Shown piece after piece: positions 1 to 4,629 of a stretch of DNA of 20,807 nucleotides. The position numbers and the translations under genes were made by a program. Positions within the stretch are counted from its first letter, which is position 1. Every line of letters starts with the position of its first letter. The notes below the pieces were generated by a model. It was not told the origin of the DNA and did not search any database. It saw only the letters and a program-made list of their open reading frames with translations. The stretch spans positions 1-20,807 of IMG/VR virus record IMGVR_UViG_3300023116_000445, one strand, 5' to 3'. Source of the stretch: a virus.

Positions 1-461
1 TAATCCCATAAGTTTTCATAATATTTTCCAAATAGTCGGAACCCATTTGAAATACGATCTTGTTCTTTTTGTATCTCGTCTCTACTATCAAAACGCATGT
101 ACACATCGTCCTTGTTTGCTTTACAATCAAATGCATAAATCATTTCGTCTAACACCCAGTCCCAACGTACAAAAAAGTTTTTGTCAGTGGTGCCGTCTTT
201 GTTGTATGCGGCAATTTCTTTTTTAGACGGACGTAATTCTTTGGGTACGTCTTTGTAATCTATTTGTGGTGCTCCGTGCTTGGTCTCTTTCAGCTGTTTG
301 AGCATAGGCAGGACAATGTGAGCAAGGGTATGATCCATGCTCCAAGTGTCCCATTTGTCAATGTGTACCTTTACCTTTTGCTCTGAATTGTATCCGAACT
401 TATCATACAACCAGTTACTCCACGGCCAGTGATTTGGAAACTTTCCTATTTTAACTTTCAT
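1..461 (-). CDS. Conserved phage protein of unknown function, C-terminus cut by window edge
   Basis: Reading starts at the ATG at 461-459 and stays open to base 1, so about 153 residues are present and the C-terminus lies outside the window. The start is supported by a GAGG Shine-Dalgarno sequence about 8 bases upstream, and it overlaps the end of the preceding gene by 11 bases. The protein is rich in Trp, Lys and Asp. It holds a segment reading WSMDHTLAHIVLPMLKQLKE at about residues 40-60, followed by KHGAP, which resembles a conserved protein I associate with marine T4-like phages. No catalytic motif, signal peptide or membrane segment is visible. It is the last visible member of the operon that starts at 1975. 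Its function is unknown; the neighbours suggest an early-phase role. Confidence 0.8.
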   Translation of the reverse strand, partial: MKVKIGKFPNHWPWSNWLYDKFGYNSEQKVKVHIDKWDTWSMDHTLAHIVLPMLKQLKETKHGAPQIDYKDVPKELRPSKKEIAAYNKDGTTDKNFFVRWDWVLDEMIYAFDCKANKDDVYMRFDSRDEIQKEQDRISNGFRLFGKYYENLWD

Positions 462-648
462 AATCTACCTCTTCGAAACTTTCCTTAATGTATGCCATAT
501 GATATTGCGAAGGGTAGTGCCTTAACAACCTACCTGCTTCTTCTCTAACTGCTCGCGGCACACGAGGATACTTCTTAGGATCTCGCAAGTCCATTAGGAA
601 TCTTTCTACATTTAGCACTGCGTTTGTTCTTTCAATAGGTAATGTCAT
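451..648 (-). CDS. Small BPSL0761-like protein
   Basis: A 65-residue protein that I match by eye to the small bacterial family annotated as BPSL0761. The family hallmarks are an ERT-A-L start, a mid-part with RDPKKYPRVPRAVREEA (about residues 22-38) and RLLRHYPS (about 40-47). The family has no established biochemical role that I know of. The ATG overlaps the stop of the upstream gene as ATGA, and the 3' end overlaps the next gene by 11 bases, so translation is probably coupled. There is no signal peptide or membrane segment; the protein is basic and Arg-rich and probably helical. The family match is from memory of its sequence pattern. Confidence 0.75.
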   Translation of the reverse strand: MTLPIERTNAVLNVERFLMDLRDPKKYPRVPRAVREEAGRLLRHYPSQYHMAYIKESFEEVDYES

Positions 649-1025
649 GCTAAGTCCGTTATAAGTTTATAGTTGTCCCACGCTTTTTGTTGCGCAGGAT
701 TCATTTCGTCTTGAGGTACTACACACTCTAACCAGTAGTAAGGCATACGTCGAGGATGAGCACCAAACTGACGAGGCTGATGCAGTTTGCCGTCTTCATA
801 CAAGTCAATTAGAATTTCACGCATCTCTTGTTCGTGATCTTCTAGGCCTGCCCATTCAGGATTGCTTAGGCCACCGTGCAAATAACCTTCCCAAATCTGT
901 TTCCAGTGGCTGTCATTGTTAGGATCTACATCTGTGCGGGCAACAATTACTAACACATCGTCGATGTATACACGTTCTTCTAAAATATCACGCATACAAC
1001 GTGACAGGCTTAGTCCAATTTTCAT
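645..1025 (-). CDS. Conserved phage protein of unknown function (126 aa)
   Basis: A soluble protein of 126 residues. Visible features are an N-terminal segment MKIGLSLSRCMRDIL, a VYIDDVLVIVARTDV stretch that looks like two beta strands, an acidic middle part, a basic patch HPRRMPYYWLE at about 90-100 and a C-terminal AQQKAWDNYKL. It is of a type I associate with T4-like marine phages, with no known function. It is coupled at both ends by ATGA overlaps (stop of the MazG-like gene with this start; this stop with the next start). Co-transcription with a nuclease and a nucleotide pyrophosphohydrolase suggests a role in early takeover or nucleotide metabolism, but that is inference only. Confidence 0.8.
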   Translation of the reverse strand: MKIGLSLSRCMRDILEERVYIDDVLVIVARTDVDPNNDSHWKQIWEGYLHGGLSNPEWAGLEDHEQEMREILIDLYEDGKLHQPRQFGAHPRRMPYYWLECVVPQDEMNPAQQKAWDNYKLITDLA

Positions 1026-1300
1026 CTAATTAGAGTGCTCCACTTAACAAGTTTATCACGCTTTACATTTACACGTTCAGCAATTTCTTTGTGTGTAACT
1101 ATACTATGATCGATCATTAGTTCAATCATACATTGTACATCGCCTATTTCTTCCATCAACTTAATACGTTGATCTTCTTCAATTTGATCAAGTGTTTCAT
1201 ATTTACGAATAATTTTACTACAACGTTGTGTTAATTCGCCACATTCTTCCATCGTGATTGTCATTAATTGTTGTAAATTATTAATTGGACTATTTAACAA
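1022..1300 (-). CDS. MazG-like nucleotide pyrophosphohydrolase (compact, 92 aa)
   Basis: A compact all-alpha NTP pyrophosphohydrolase of the MazG type. Such enzymes hydrolyse nucleoside triphosphates to monophosphate and pyrophosphate using Mg2+. The acidic metal site is visible as E18-E19-x-x-E22 (in MEECGEL) and E51-x-x-D54 (in EEIGDV), the usual EExxE...ExxD pattern, followed by a third helix. At 92 residues it is one MazG unit, shorter than the two-domain E. coli MazG. The true substrate (dNTP, a damaged nucleotide or an alarmone) cannot be read from the sequence. It overlaps the exonuclease gene by 11 bases upstream and the 126-residue gene by ATGA downstream. In a phage operon with an exonuclease it likely serves nucleotide recycling or pool control. 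Confidence 0.82.
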   Translation of the reverse strand: MLNSPINNLQQLMTITMEECGELTQRCSKIIRKYETLDQIEEDQRIKLMEEIGDVQCMIELMIDHSIVTHKEIAERVNVKRDKLVKWSTLIR

Positions 1301-1817
1301 TGTTTAATTCCTTATATGCAACTTGTACTGACTTTGCTTGAAAGTATGCATCTGCTAGTGCATTGTGCAAATCACTTTGCATTGCCTTACGTGGATCTTC
1401 TTTTAGACAAGCAAACAATGTGCGGCTATCACGCACTTGCCAAAAGTTCCAAGGTATAGGTTTACTACACTGACGACACATATCTTCAATGATTGTAATA
1501 TCAAAGCCGTAGCCGTGTCCCCATAGTACATCAACACCTACCATCCACTTAGGAAGTGATTCAATAAATGTGTCCATAGCAACACGCCCTTCTTCTGAGA
1601 ACGCTTCTTCTTGCACCTTAGGATCTTGACGCCCCCACCAAGCAATAGTATCATCACTTACTTGTCTGTATTGGCTATCAATGTCTAGTTTGTAGTAAAA
1701 CTCACTGTGCGGTTCTGCGTCCGAGAAAGGATCAAACTTTACTCCGCCTACGGTTAACACTGCGGCATGCGGTGTTGTGTGCAGAGTTTCTAAATCAATC
1801 ATTGCATGAGTTGTCAT
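1290..1817 (-). CDS. dexA: DEDDh 3'-5' exonuclease, DexA-like
   Basis: A 175-residue exonuclease of the RNase T/DnaQ (DEDD) superfamily, resembling T4 exonuclease A. Exo I is D8-x-E10 (MIDLET). Exo II is D106 in GHGYGFD, and Exo III is H151...D156 in HNALAD, giving the full DEDDh metal-ion set. The segment TIAWWGRQ at about 57-64 matches the TIEWWKNQ of T4 DexA, and FWQVRDSRTL (about 125-134) matches its FWNQRDIRTR. It is shorter than T4 DexA (about 227 residues). The family removes nucleotides from 3' ends of DNA; in T4 the enzyme is thought to help degrade host DNA. The ATG at 1817 has an AAGGT-type ribosome site and overlaps the stop of the upstream 53-residue gene as ATGA. An internal Met6 is a possible alternative start. 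All catalytic residues are intact. Confidence 0.88.
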   Translation of the reverse strand: MTTHAMIDLETLHTTPHAAVLTVGGVKFDPFSDAEPHSEFYYKLDIDSQYRQVSDDTIAWWGRQDPKVQEEAFSEEGRVAMDTFIESLPKWMVGVDVLWGHGYGFDITIIEDMCRQCSKPIPWNFWQVRDSRTLFACLKEDPRKAMQSDLHNALADAYFQAKSVQVAYKELNIVK

Positions 1818-1975
1818 CTGTTACCTTTTTCAAATCCAATGCCAGTTAAAATTAAAAATACATACAACAAAGGCCACGCCCAACCTGTGAGGTAGCCTGT
1901 CACATGAAGCACAAGTAATGCTATACCTGTAGCACCTGCTGTGCCTATACCTGTTCTACTTTCTGGTAATTTCAT
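1814..1975 (-). CDS. Small membrane protein (53 aa), first gene of the operon
   Basis: I read a 53-residue frame from the ATG at 1975-1973 to a TGA at 1816-1814. It has a strong ribosome site (TAAGGAG, 5 bases before the ATG), and its stop overlaps the exonuclease start as ATGA, both strong marks of a real gene. After a short polar N-terminus (MKLPESRTG) there are two hydrophobic stretches: a Gly/Ala-rich one at about 12-28 and a clear membrane span at about 31-47 containing GWAWPLLYVFLILTG. The C-terminus is short and charged (FEKGNR). It may sit in the host inner membrane; a role in superinfection exclusion or altering the host membrane is possible but unproven. No family is recognised. A sigma70 promoter and a hairpin that can hide its ribosome site lie directly upstream. 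Confidence 0.85.
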   Translation of the reverse strand: MKLPESRTGIGTAGATGIALLVLHVTGYLTGWAWPLLYVFLILTGIGFEKGNR

Positions 1976-1980
1976 GAGAT

Positions 1981-2024
1981 CTCCTTACAATTTATACATA
2001 TTATAACGCATAAACTGTAAGGAG
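1981..2024 (-). promoter_or_regulatory. Hairpin hiding the ribosome site in read-through mRNA
   Basis: The minus-strand RNA from 2024 to 1981 folds into one unbroken stem of 19 pairs (three of them G-U) closing a six-base loop UAUAAU. The outer nine pairs are CUCCUUACA with UGUAAGGAG; the 3' arm contains the UAAGGAG ribosome site of the gene starting at 1975. The three G-U pairs would be A-C mismatches in plus-strand RNA, so the fold belongs to the minus-strand transcript. RNA started at the promoter inside it (near 1993) lacks the 5' arm and leaves the ribosome site open. No U-tract follows, which argues against a terminator. An RNase III processing site is an alternative. Confidence 0.75.
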
Positions 2025-2028
2025 TCAA
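2000..2028 (-). promoter_or_regulatory. Near-consensus sigma70 promoter of the six-gene operon
   Basis: On the minus strand the -35 box is TTGACT (2028-2023), the spacer is exactly 17 bases, and the -10 box is a perfect TATAAT (2005-2000). Transcription should begin near 1993, giving a leader of about 18 bases that still includes the full TAAGGAG ribosome site of the gene starting at 1975. The promoter fits between the stop of the pyrophosphohydrolase gene (2037) and the membrane-protein gene. It looks like a promoter for unmodified host polymerase, i.e. early expression. A TATAAATT string at 1996-1989 resembles a T4 late promoter but would start transcription inside the ribosome site, so I do not favour it. 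Confidence 0.85.
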
Positions 2029-2036
2029 GTGTTAAT

Positions 2037-2390
2037 TTAAATAAATTGTGCCAATTCAGGTGCTTTCCAGCCTTCTGGCTTCAGCACCTTGCCATCTTCA
2101 CGTTTGCGAACTTTGCCTGTGTCTGGATCAATCTTAGCAAAGTTTGTACGCATTACTTCTTCCCAAGCACCTTCTCCGTCAAAGCCGGCTGCACGAATAG
2201 CACCCATAGTAACAACTAGGATATCAACAAGTGCATCAAGTTGTTCTACACGATCATTGTCTTCTACTGCATCTGCAAGTTCATGAAACTCTTCTTCAAT
2301 AAGACCGAGATACATTTTGTAGTTTGCTTCACTAGGCTCTTGATCACATGCTGAGCCAAAGCGTTCAATATCTGCAAAAGGATTTGTCAT
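2037..2390 (-). CDS. PRA-PH/MazG-superfamily pyrophosphohydrolase (117 aa)
   Basis: A second all-alpha nucleotide pyrophosphohydrolase, of the phosphoribosyl-ATP pyrophosphohydrolase (HisE)-like branch. The metal site is visible as E32-E33-E34-x-x-E37 (EEEFHEL) and D52-x-x-x-D56 (DALVDIL). The C-terminal signature NFAKIDPDTGKVRKREDG (about 83-100) followed by KVLKPEGWKAP is typical of phage and bacterial members of this branch, and not of histidine biosynthesis enzymes. It probably hydrolyses a nucleoside triphosphate; the substrate is unknown. The ribosome site is AGAGGT before the ATG at 2390. The gene sits 8 bases after the co-chaperonin stop and is clearly different in sequence from the 92-residue MazG-like protein at 1022-1300. 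Confidence 0.85.
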   Translation of the reverse strand: MTNPFADIERFGSACDQEPSEANYKMYLGLIEEEFHELADAVEDNDRVEQLDALVDILVVTMGAIRAAGFDGEGAWEEVMRTNFAKIDPDTGKVRKREDGKVLKPEGWKAPELAQFI

Positions 2391-2398
2391 TTATACCT

Positions 2399-2800
2399 CT
2401 ATTGGTTAACAAACGAACCTGGGTCAATAGTTGCCGGTCCGTCACTGTATTCATTACCGATGCTTACATCTTCTGGTTTTTCTTCTGAATAAGCAAGTAT
2501 ACTTTCTGCTTCAACCATACGAACTTCTTTTTCTCCGTCTGGGGTTTCTAGTTTAATGCTTCTTGTCCAGCGTCCGTGTTCAACTAGCACCCAATGTCCA
2601 ACTTCAAACTCGTCTTTGTTGTCTGGGCCTTTGTCGTATACTTTGCCCCAACGTGGATATATGCCACGTGTGGTTCCGTCGTCATCTCTTAAGATAAGTC
2701 CGCTTTTGGTCTTTTGTTCACCAAAATACATATCACTAACAAGTACTCTGTTACCGATAGCTCTTAGTTCACCTTCAATTTTATTCAAGTTTATTGACAT
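2399..2800 (-). CDS. GroES-like phage co-chaperonin
   Basis: A 133-residue protein with the GroES (Cpn10) pattern: a first beta segment IGNRVLVSDM (about 15-24), a mobile-loop region EQKTKSGLILRDDDG (about 28-42), then GIYPRWGKVYDKGPD (46-60), VGHWVLVEHGRWTR (67-80) and a closing strand VEAESILAY (96-104). An acidic tail of about 29 residues follows, which normal GroES lacks. Co-chaperonins cap the host GroEL chamber; T4 gp31 replaces host GroES to fold the large capsid protein, and this protein likely does the same. No GroEL gene is in the window. The ribosome site AGAGG precedes the ATG at 2800, and the spacing to the neighbours is 8 and 17 bases. Confidence 0.85.
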   Translation of the reverse strand: MSINLNKIEGELRAIGNRVLVSDMYFGEQKTKSGLILRDDDGTTRGIYPRWGKVYDKGPDNKDEFEVGHWVLVEHGRWTRSIKLETPDGEKEVRMVEAESILAYSEEKPEDVSIGNEYSDGPATIDPGSFVNQ

Positions 2801-2817
2801 AGTTTCCTCTTATGATA

Positions 2818-3201
2818 TTAGTCACCTTTTTTAACAAAGTTACCTTCGTCGTCTTCTACCCACTCTTCGTCCATTTCATCAAGCATTGCTTGTTCTTCAC
2901 TAGTGACCTCATCTGGTTGGTTGTTTTTAACCGGGGCTGCGGAAGCTGCTGGCTTTGGTGCTGCTGACTTTTGTCTAAAGGTTCCTTGCTCGTCTCTGAC
3001 TGCGTTTGGATTTTTTTCATAATATTCCTTTATGATGTCTTCTCTCTTACGAACAATTTTGCCGCCTGGTCCTAATTCATCGCCTCGGGCATTTACACGG
3101 GCGTTACCAACGGCTGGTGTAAGTTCATTCTTCTTTCGAAGAAGATCCATATCGATGGCTCTACCTCTCATCGATCTGTGTTGTTTTTGTATATTAGCCA
3201 T
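2818..3201 (-). CDS. Conserved charged phage protein (127 aa), function unknown
   Basis: A protein with three visible parts. The N-terminal half is basic and conserved-looking (RGRAIDMDLLRKKNELTPA at about 12-30; GDELGPGGKIVRKRE at about 40-54). A disordered Pro/Ala linker follows (KPAASAAP, about 83-90), and the tail is strongly acidic (EEQAMLDEMDEEWVEDDEG, about 102-120). I associate this pattern with a conserved protein of marine T4-like phages, with no function that I can name. It is mostly disordered and charged, as seen in scaffold, core or nucleic-acid-associated phage proteins, but nothing proves this. The ribosome site TAGGAG lies just upstream of the ATG at 3201. It is followed after 17 bases by the co-chaperonin gene. 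Confidence 0.82.
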   Translation of the reverse strand: MANIQKQHRSMRGRAIDMDLLRKKNELTPAVGNARVNARGDELGPGGKIVRKREDIIKEYYEKNPNAVRDEQGTFRQKSAAPKPAASAAPVKNNQPDEVTSEEQAMLDEMDEEWVEDDEGNFVKKGD

Positions 3202-3225
3202 ATAAGTCTCCTATTGTTAAACTAC

Positions 3226-3747
3226 TTATCTCAGGAACTCTCTCCAATCCAGGCCATACTGGATTGAATTAATACGATGCACACCTATTAAGTATAGCAC
3301 ATAACTTGCTACACTACTACCTCTACCTACACCCCATACAATATTATTCTCACGCATAAAGTCTACAAGATAGATCATATACTGTAGTAGAGGCATCATA
3401 TTGCGCCCTGCAAACTCTGCTAATTCTTCAGCACATCTTGCTGTTTCTTCTTGTGTTTCACACTTTGTTAGAATATAGTTATGTACGTTAAGTTCTTTAT
3501 ACTCTTTCGGCATAAACCATTCACCCTGACATACACCGTCAAAAGTCTTTTGATCTACATCTAATGGAATATACTTTTGCAGTTTAGGAAGACCTTGTTC
3601 TTCCATAGCACTATTAAACTTATCTATTTCGTCTGTAGGGTTACATAGTACCACATGAACTTTATCCGCATGACCTGAATAGATCATATCGATTAAATCG
3701 CGGTTAGAGAATCTTGGTATTCCTAGTGAATCTGTTTTCATAAGCAT
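3226..3747 (-). CDS. DnaE-like (DNA polymerase III alpha) fragment without the catalytic acids
   Basis: A 173-residue protein whose C-terminal half matches the bacterial replicative polymerase alpha subunit (C-family): AEELAEFAGRNMMPLLQYMI, then FMRENNIVWGVGRGSSVASY (about 130-149), which is the GPGRGSAAGSLVAY nucleotide-binding segment of DnaE, and the start of the following helix YGLDWREFLR. In DnaE the next residues are the PDFDxD motif with two catalytic aspartates; here the protein stops just before it. The PHP domain and everything beyond the palm are also missing. It therefore cannot polymerise DNA alone. It might bind DNA or nucleotide, interfere with host Pol III, or be a remnant. 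A promoter ends at its ATG, and no ribosome site is visible. A second ATG lies two codons in (3741). Confidence 0.75.
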   Translation of the reverse strand: MLMKTDSLGIPRFSNRDLIDMIYSGHADKVHVVLCNPTDEIDKFNSAMEEQGLPKLQKYIPLDVDQKTFDGVCQGEWFMPKEYKELNVHNYILTKCETQEETARCAEELAEFAGRNMMPLLQYMIYLVDFMRENNIVWGVGRGSSVASYVLYLIGVHRINSIQYGLDWREFLR

Positions 3748-3748
3748 T

Positions 3749-3768
3749 AATGTATTTTACGATACATT
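3749..3768 (-). repeat. Inverted repeat around the -10 box of the DnaE-like gene promoter
   Basis: AATGTAT (3749-3755) and ATACATT (3762-3768) are a perfect 7-base inverted repeat with a six-base loop. It overlaps the -10 box and the stop codon of the 79-residue gene. It could form a weak AT-rich hairpin in read-through RNA that ends one base before the ATG, or serve as an operator. No U-tract follows, so it is not an obvious terminator. Confidence 0.6.
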
Positions 3769-3782
3769 TATCAGATTGTCAA
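3754..3782 (-). promoter_or_regulatory. Strong sigma70-type promoter ending at the DnaE-like start codon
   Basis: On the minus strand: a perfect -35 box TTGACA (3782-3777), a 17-base spacer, and a -10 box TAAAAT (3759-3754; five of six consensus bases). Transcription should begin near 3748-3746, which is at the ATG (3747-3745) of the DnaE-like gene. The promoter lies inside the last codons of the preceding 79-residue gene. The absence of any Shine-Dalgarno sequence before the ATG agrees with a leaderless message. Confidence 0.7.
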
Positions 3783-3996
3783 GACCTTTATTGCCATTTT
3801 CTTGGTCTTGCTGTTGATTTAATTTTTGTTTTGCTCTGCGGGATTGTAATTCTAACTTATACTCTTCAATCAGCATTGTAATCTGCATTTGTACACCTGC
3901 ATTTGCTGTTTGCCAATATCTTTTTTGCAGTTGGAAATATCTTTCCTCTAGTTCATTGTCAGAGTATGTTGATAAATCGCCTGTACCTGGGTGCAT
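3757..3996 (-). CDS. Small helical (coiled-coil) phage protein (79 aa)
   Basis: A hydrophilic protein of 79 residues with a short N-terminal cap (MHPGTGDLSTYSD), then a long predicted helix from about residue 13 to 65 that is rich in Glu, Gln, Lys and Arg and contains ELEERYFQLQKRYWQTAN. The tail is Gln/Asn-rich and ends in GLDNLINVS. The heptad-like spacing of hydrophobic residues suggests a coiled coil. There is no enzyme motif. It lies one base after the stop of the 200-residue structural gene. It is the last gene of the structural block before the promoter at 3754-3782, so a minor virion or assembly protein is plausible but not shown. Confidence 0.78.
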   Translation of the reverse strand: MHPGTGDLSTYSDNELEERYFQLQKRYWQTANAGVQMQITMLIEEYKLELQSRRAKQKLNQQQDQENGNKGLDNLINVS

Positions 3997-3997
3997 G

Positions 3998-4600
3998 TTA
4001 TGCTTCCGAGAATTCGCCTACTTTTCTACCAAACACTGTAGCACCACCGTTTGATGTCCAAAACTCTAAAATAACAATATTATCGTTATTTAGAGTAACA
4101 GTACTAGTCATCGAATCATCAACGTAAAGTACGCCGCCGCCGAAGATAGTAAATTCAACATCGGTCGAATTTGTATTGCCGTCTGCTCTTGCAATTTCTA
4201 ATGTAATTTTTGCAAGTCTATCTTCGTTATTACCTCCAGCACTTGAAGGTAAAGGCCATTCAGAAAGAACAACTGTTTTATCCCCGCCGAAGCGTAAAAT
4301 TTGATAGTGACCGTTTGTAAAGTTGACTTGAGGAGTTTCTGGACCGTCTGTAAATGTTGTAGACTGTAAAACTTTTTGTGTCGAACTATCTAAGTTTGCG
4401 TCAATAACTGCTGTACCAGCAAAATTATTCGCTTCATTTAACTTAACTGTGTTAGTTTGTAATGCTTCTATTTCTGTTTTAGCATTGCTAAAATTTGATT
4501 CAATAATAGAAAAATTATCTCTAAAGCCACGTGTATCGTTGTCTACACCTGCTTGTGGATAGTTTACATCTATTTCATTTACTCTAATGTTACTGGCCAT
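3998..4600 (-). CDS. Virion structural / fibre-type protein (200 aa)
   Basis: A 200-residue protein with an N-terminal module (IRVNEIDVNYPQAGVDNDTR, then GFRDNFSIIESNFSNAKTEI) that looks like a variant of the 'LR-AF-KIN-NF-EL' module of the fibre proteins at 9468 and 16572. A short coiled-coil region follows (TEIEALQTNTVKL). The rest, about 75-200, is beta-rich, with alternating hydrophobic strands such as VNFTNGHYQILRFGG, KITLEIARAD and VEFTIFGGGVLYV. This suggests a virion protein with a conserved attachment end and a beta-sandwich body. The ribosome site is GAGGA before the ATG at 4600, with a GATAAATA late-promoter-like element a few bases further upstream. Confidence 0.8.
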   Translation of the reverse strand: MASNIRVNEIDVNYPQAGVDNDTRGFRDNFSIIESNFSNAKTEIEALQTNTVKLNEANNFAGTAVIDANLDSSTQKVLQSTTFTDGPETPQVNFTNGHYQILRFGGDKTVVLSEWPLPSSAGGNNEDRLAKITLEIARADGNTNSTDVEFTIFGGGVLYVDDSMTSTVTLNNDNIVILEFWTSNGGATVFGRKVGEFSEA

Positions 4601-4616
4601 ATTTTTTTCCTCAAAG

Positions 4617-4624
4617 TATTTATC
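4617..4624 (-). promoter_or_regulatory. Late-promoter-like element GATAAATA
   Basis: GATAAATA on the minus strand lies 16 bases before the ATG at 4600, in the gap after the 1599-residue gene. It differs from the T4 late promoter TATAAATA only in the first base and recurs in the gaps at 9451 and 16556. Confidence 0.5.
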
Positions 4625-4629
4625 TTGTT

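Noticed and set aside
1989-1996. T4 late promoter match TATAAATT (minus strand)
   Set aside because: Transcription would begin inside the ribosome site of the gene at 1975; the sigma70 promoter just upstream explains the region better. The match is probably part of the hairpin arm.
1981-2024. Intrinsic terminator
   Set aside because: The stem is strong but AT-rich in its upper half, no U-tract follows it, and it ends directly at a start codon.
3203-3231. Short inverted repeat (ATAAGT / ACTTAT) around the ribosome site of the gene at 3201
   Set aside because: Only six AT-rich pairs with a long loop; too weak to claim as a control hairpin.
3226-3747. Split or intein-interrupted full polymerase gene
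   Set aside because: Neither the missing N-terminal nor C-terminal parts of DnaE are found in the flanking genes, and no intein motifs are visible.
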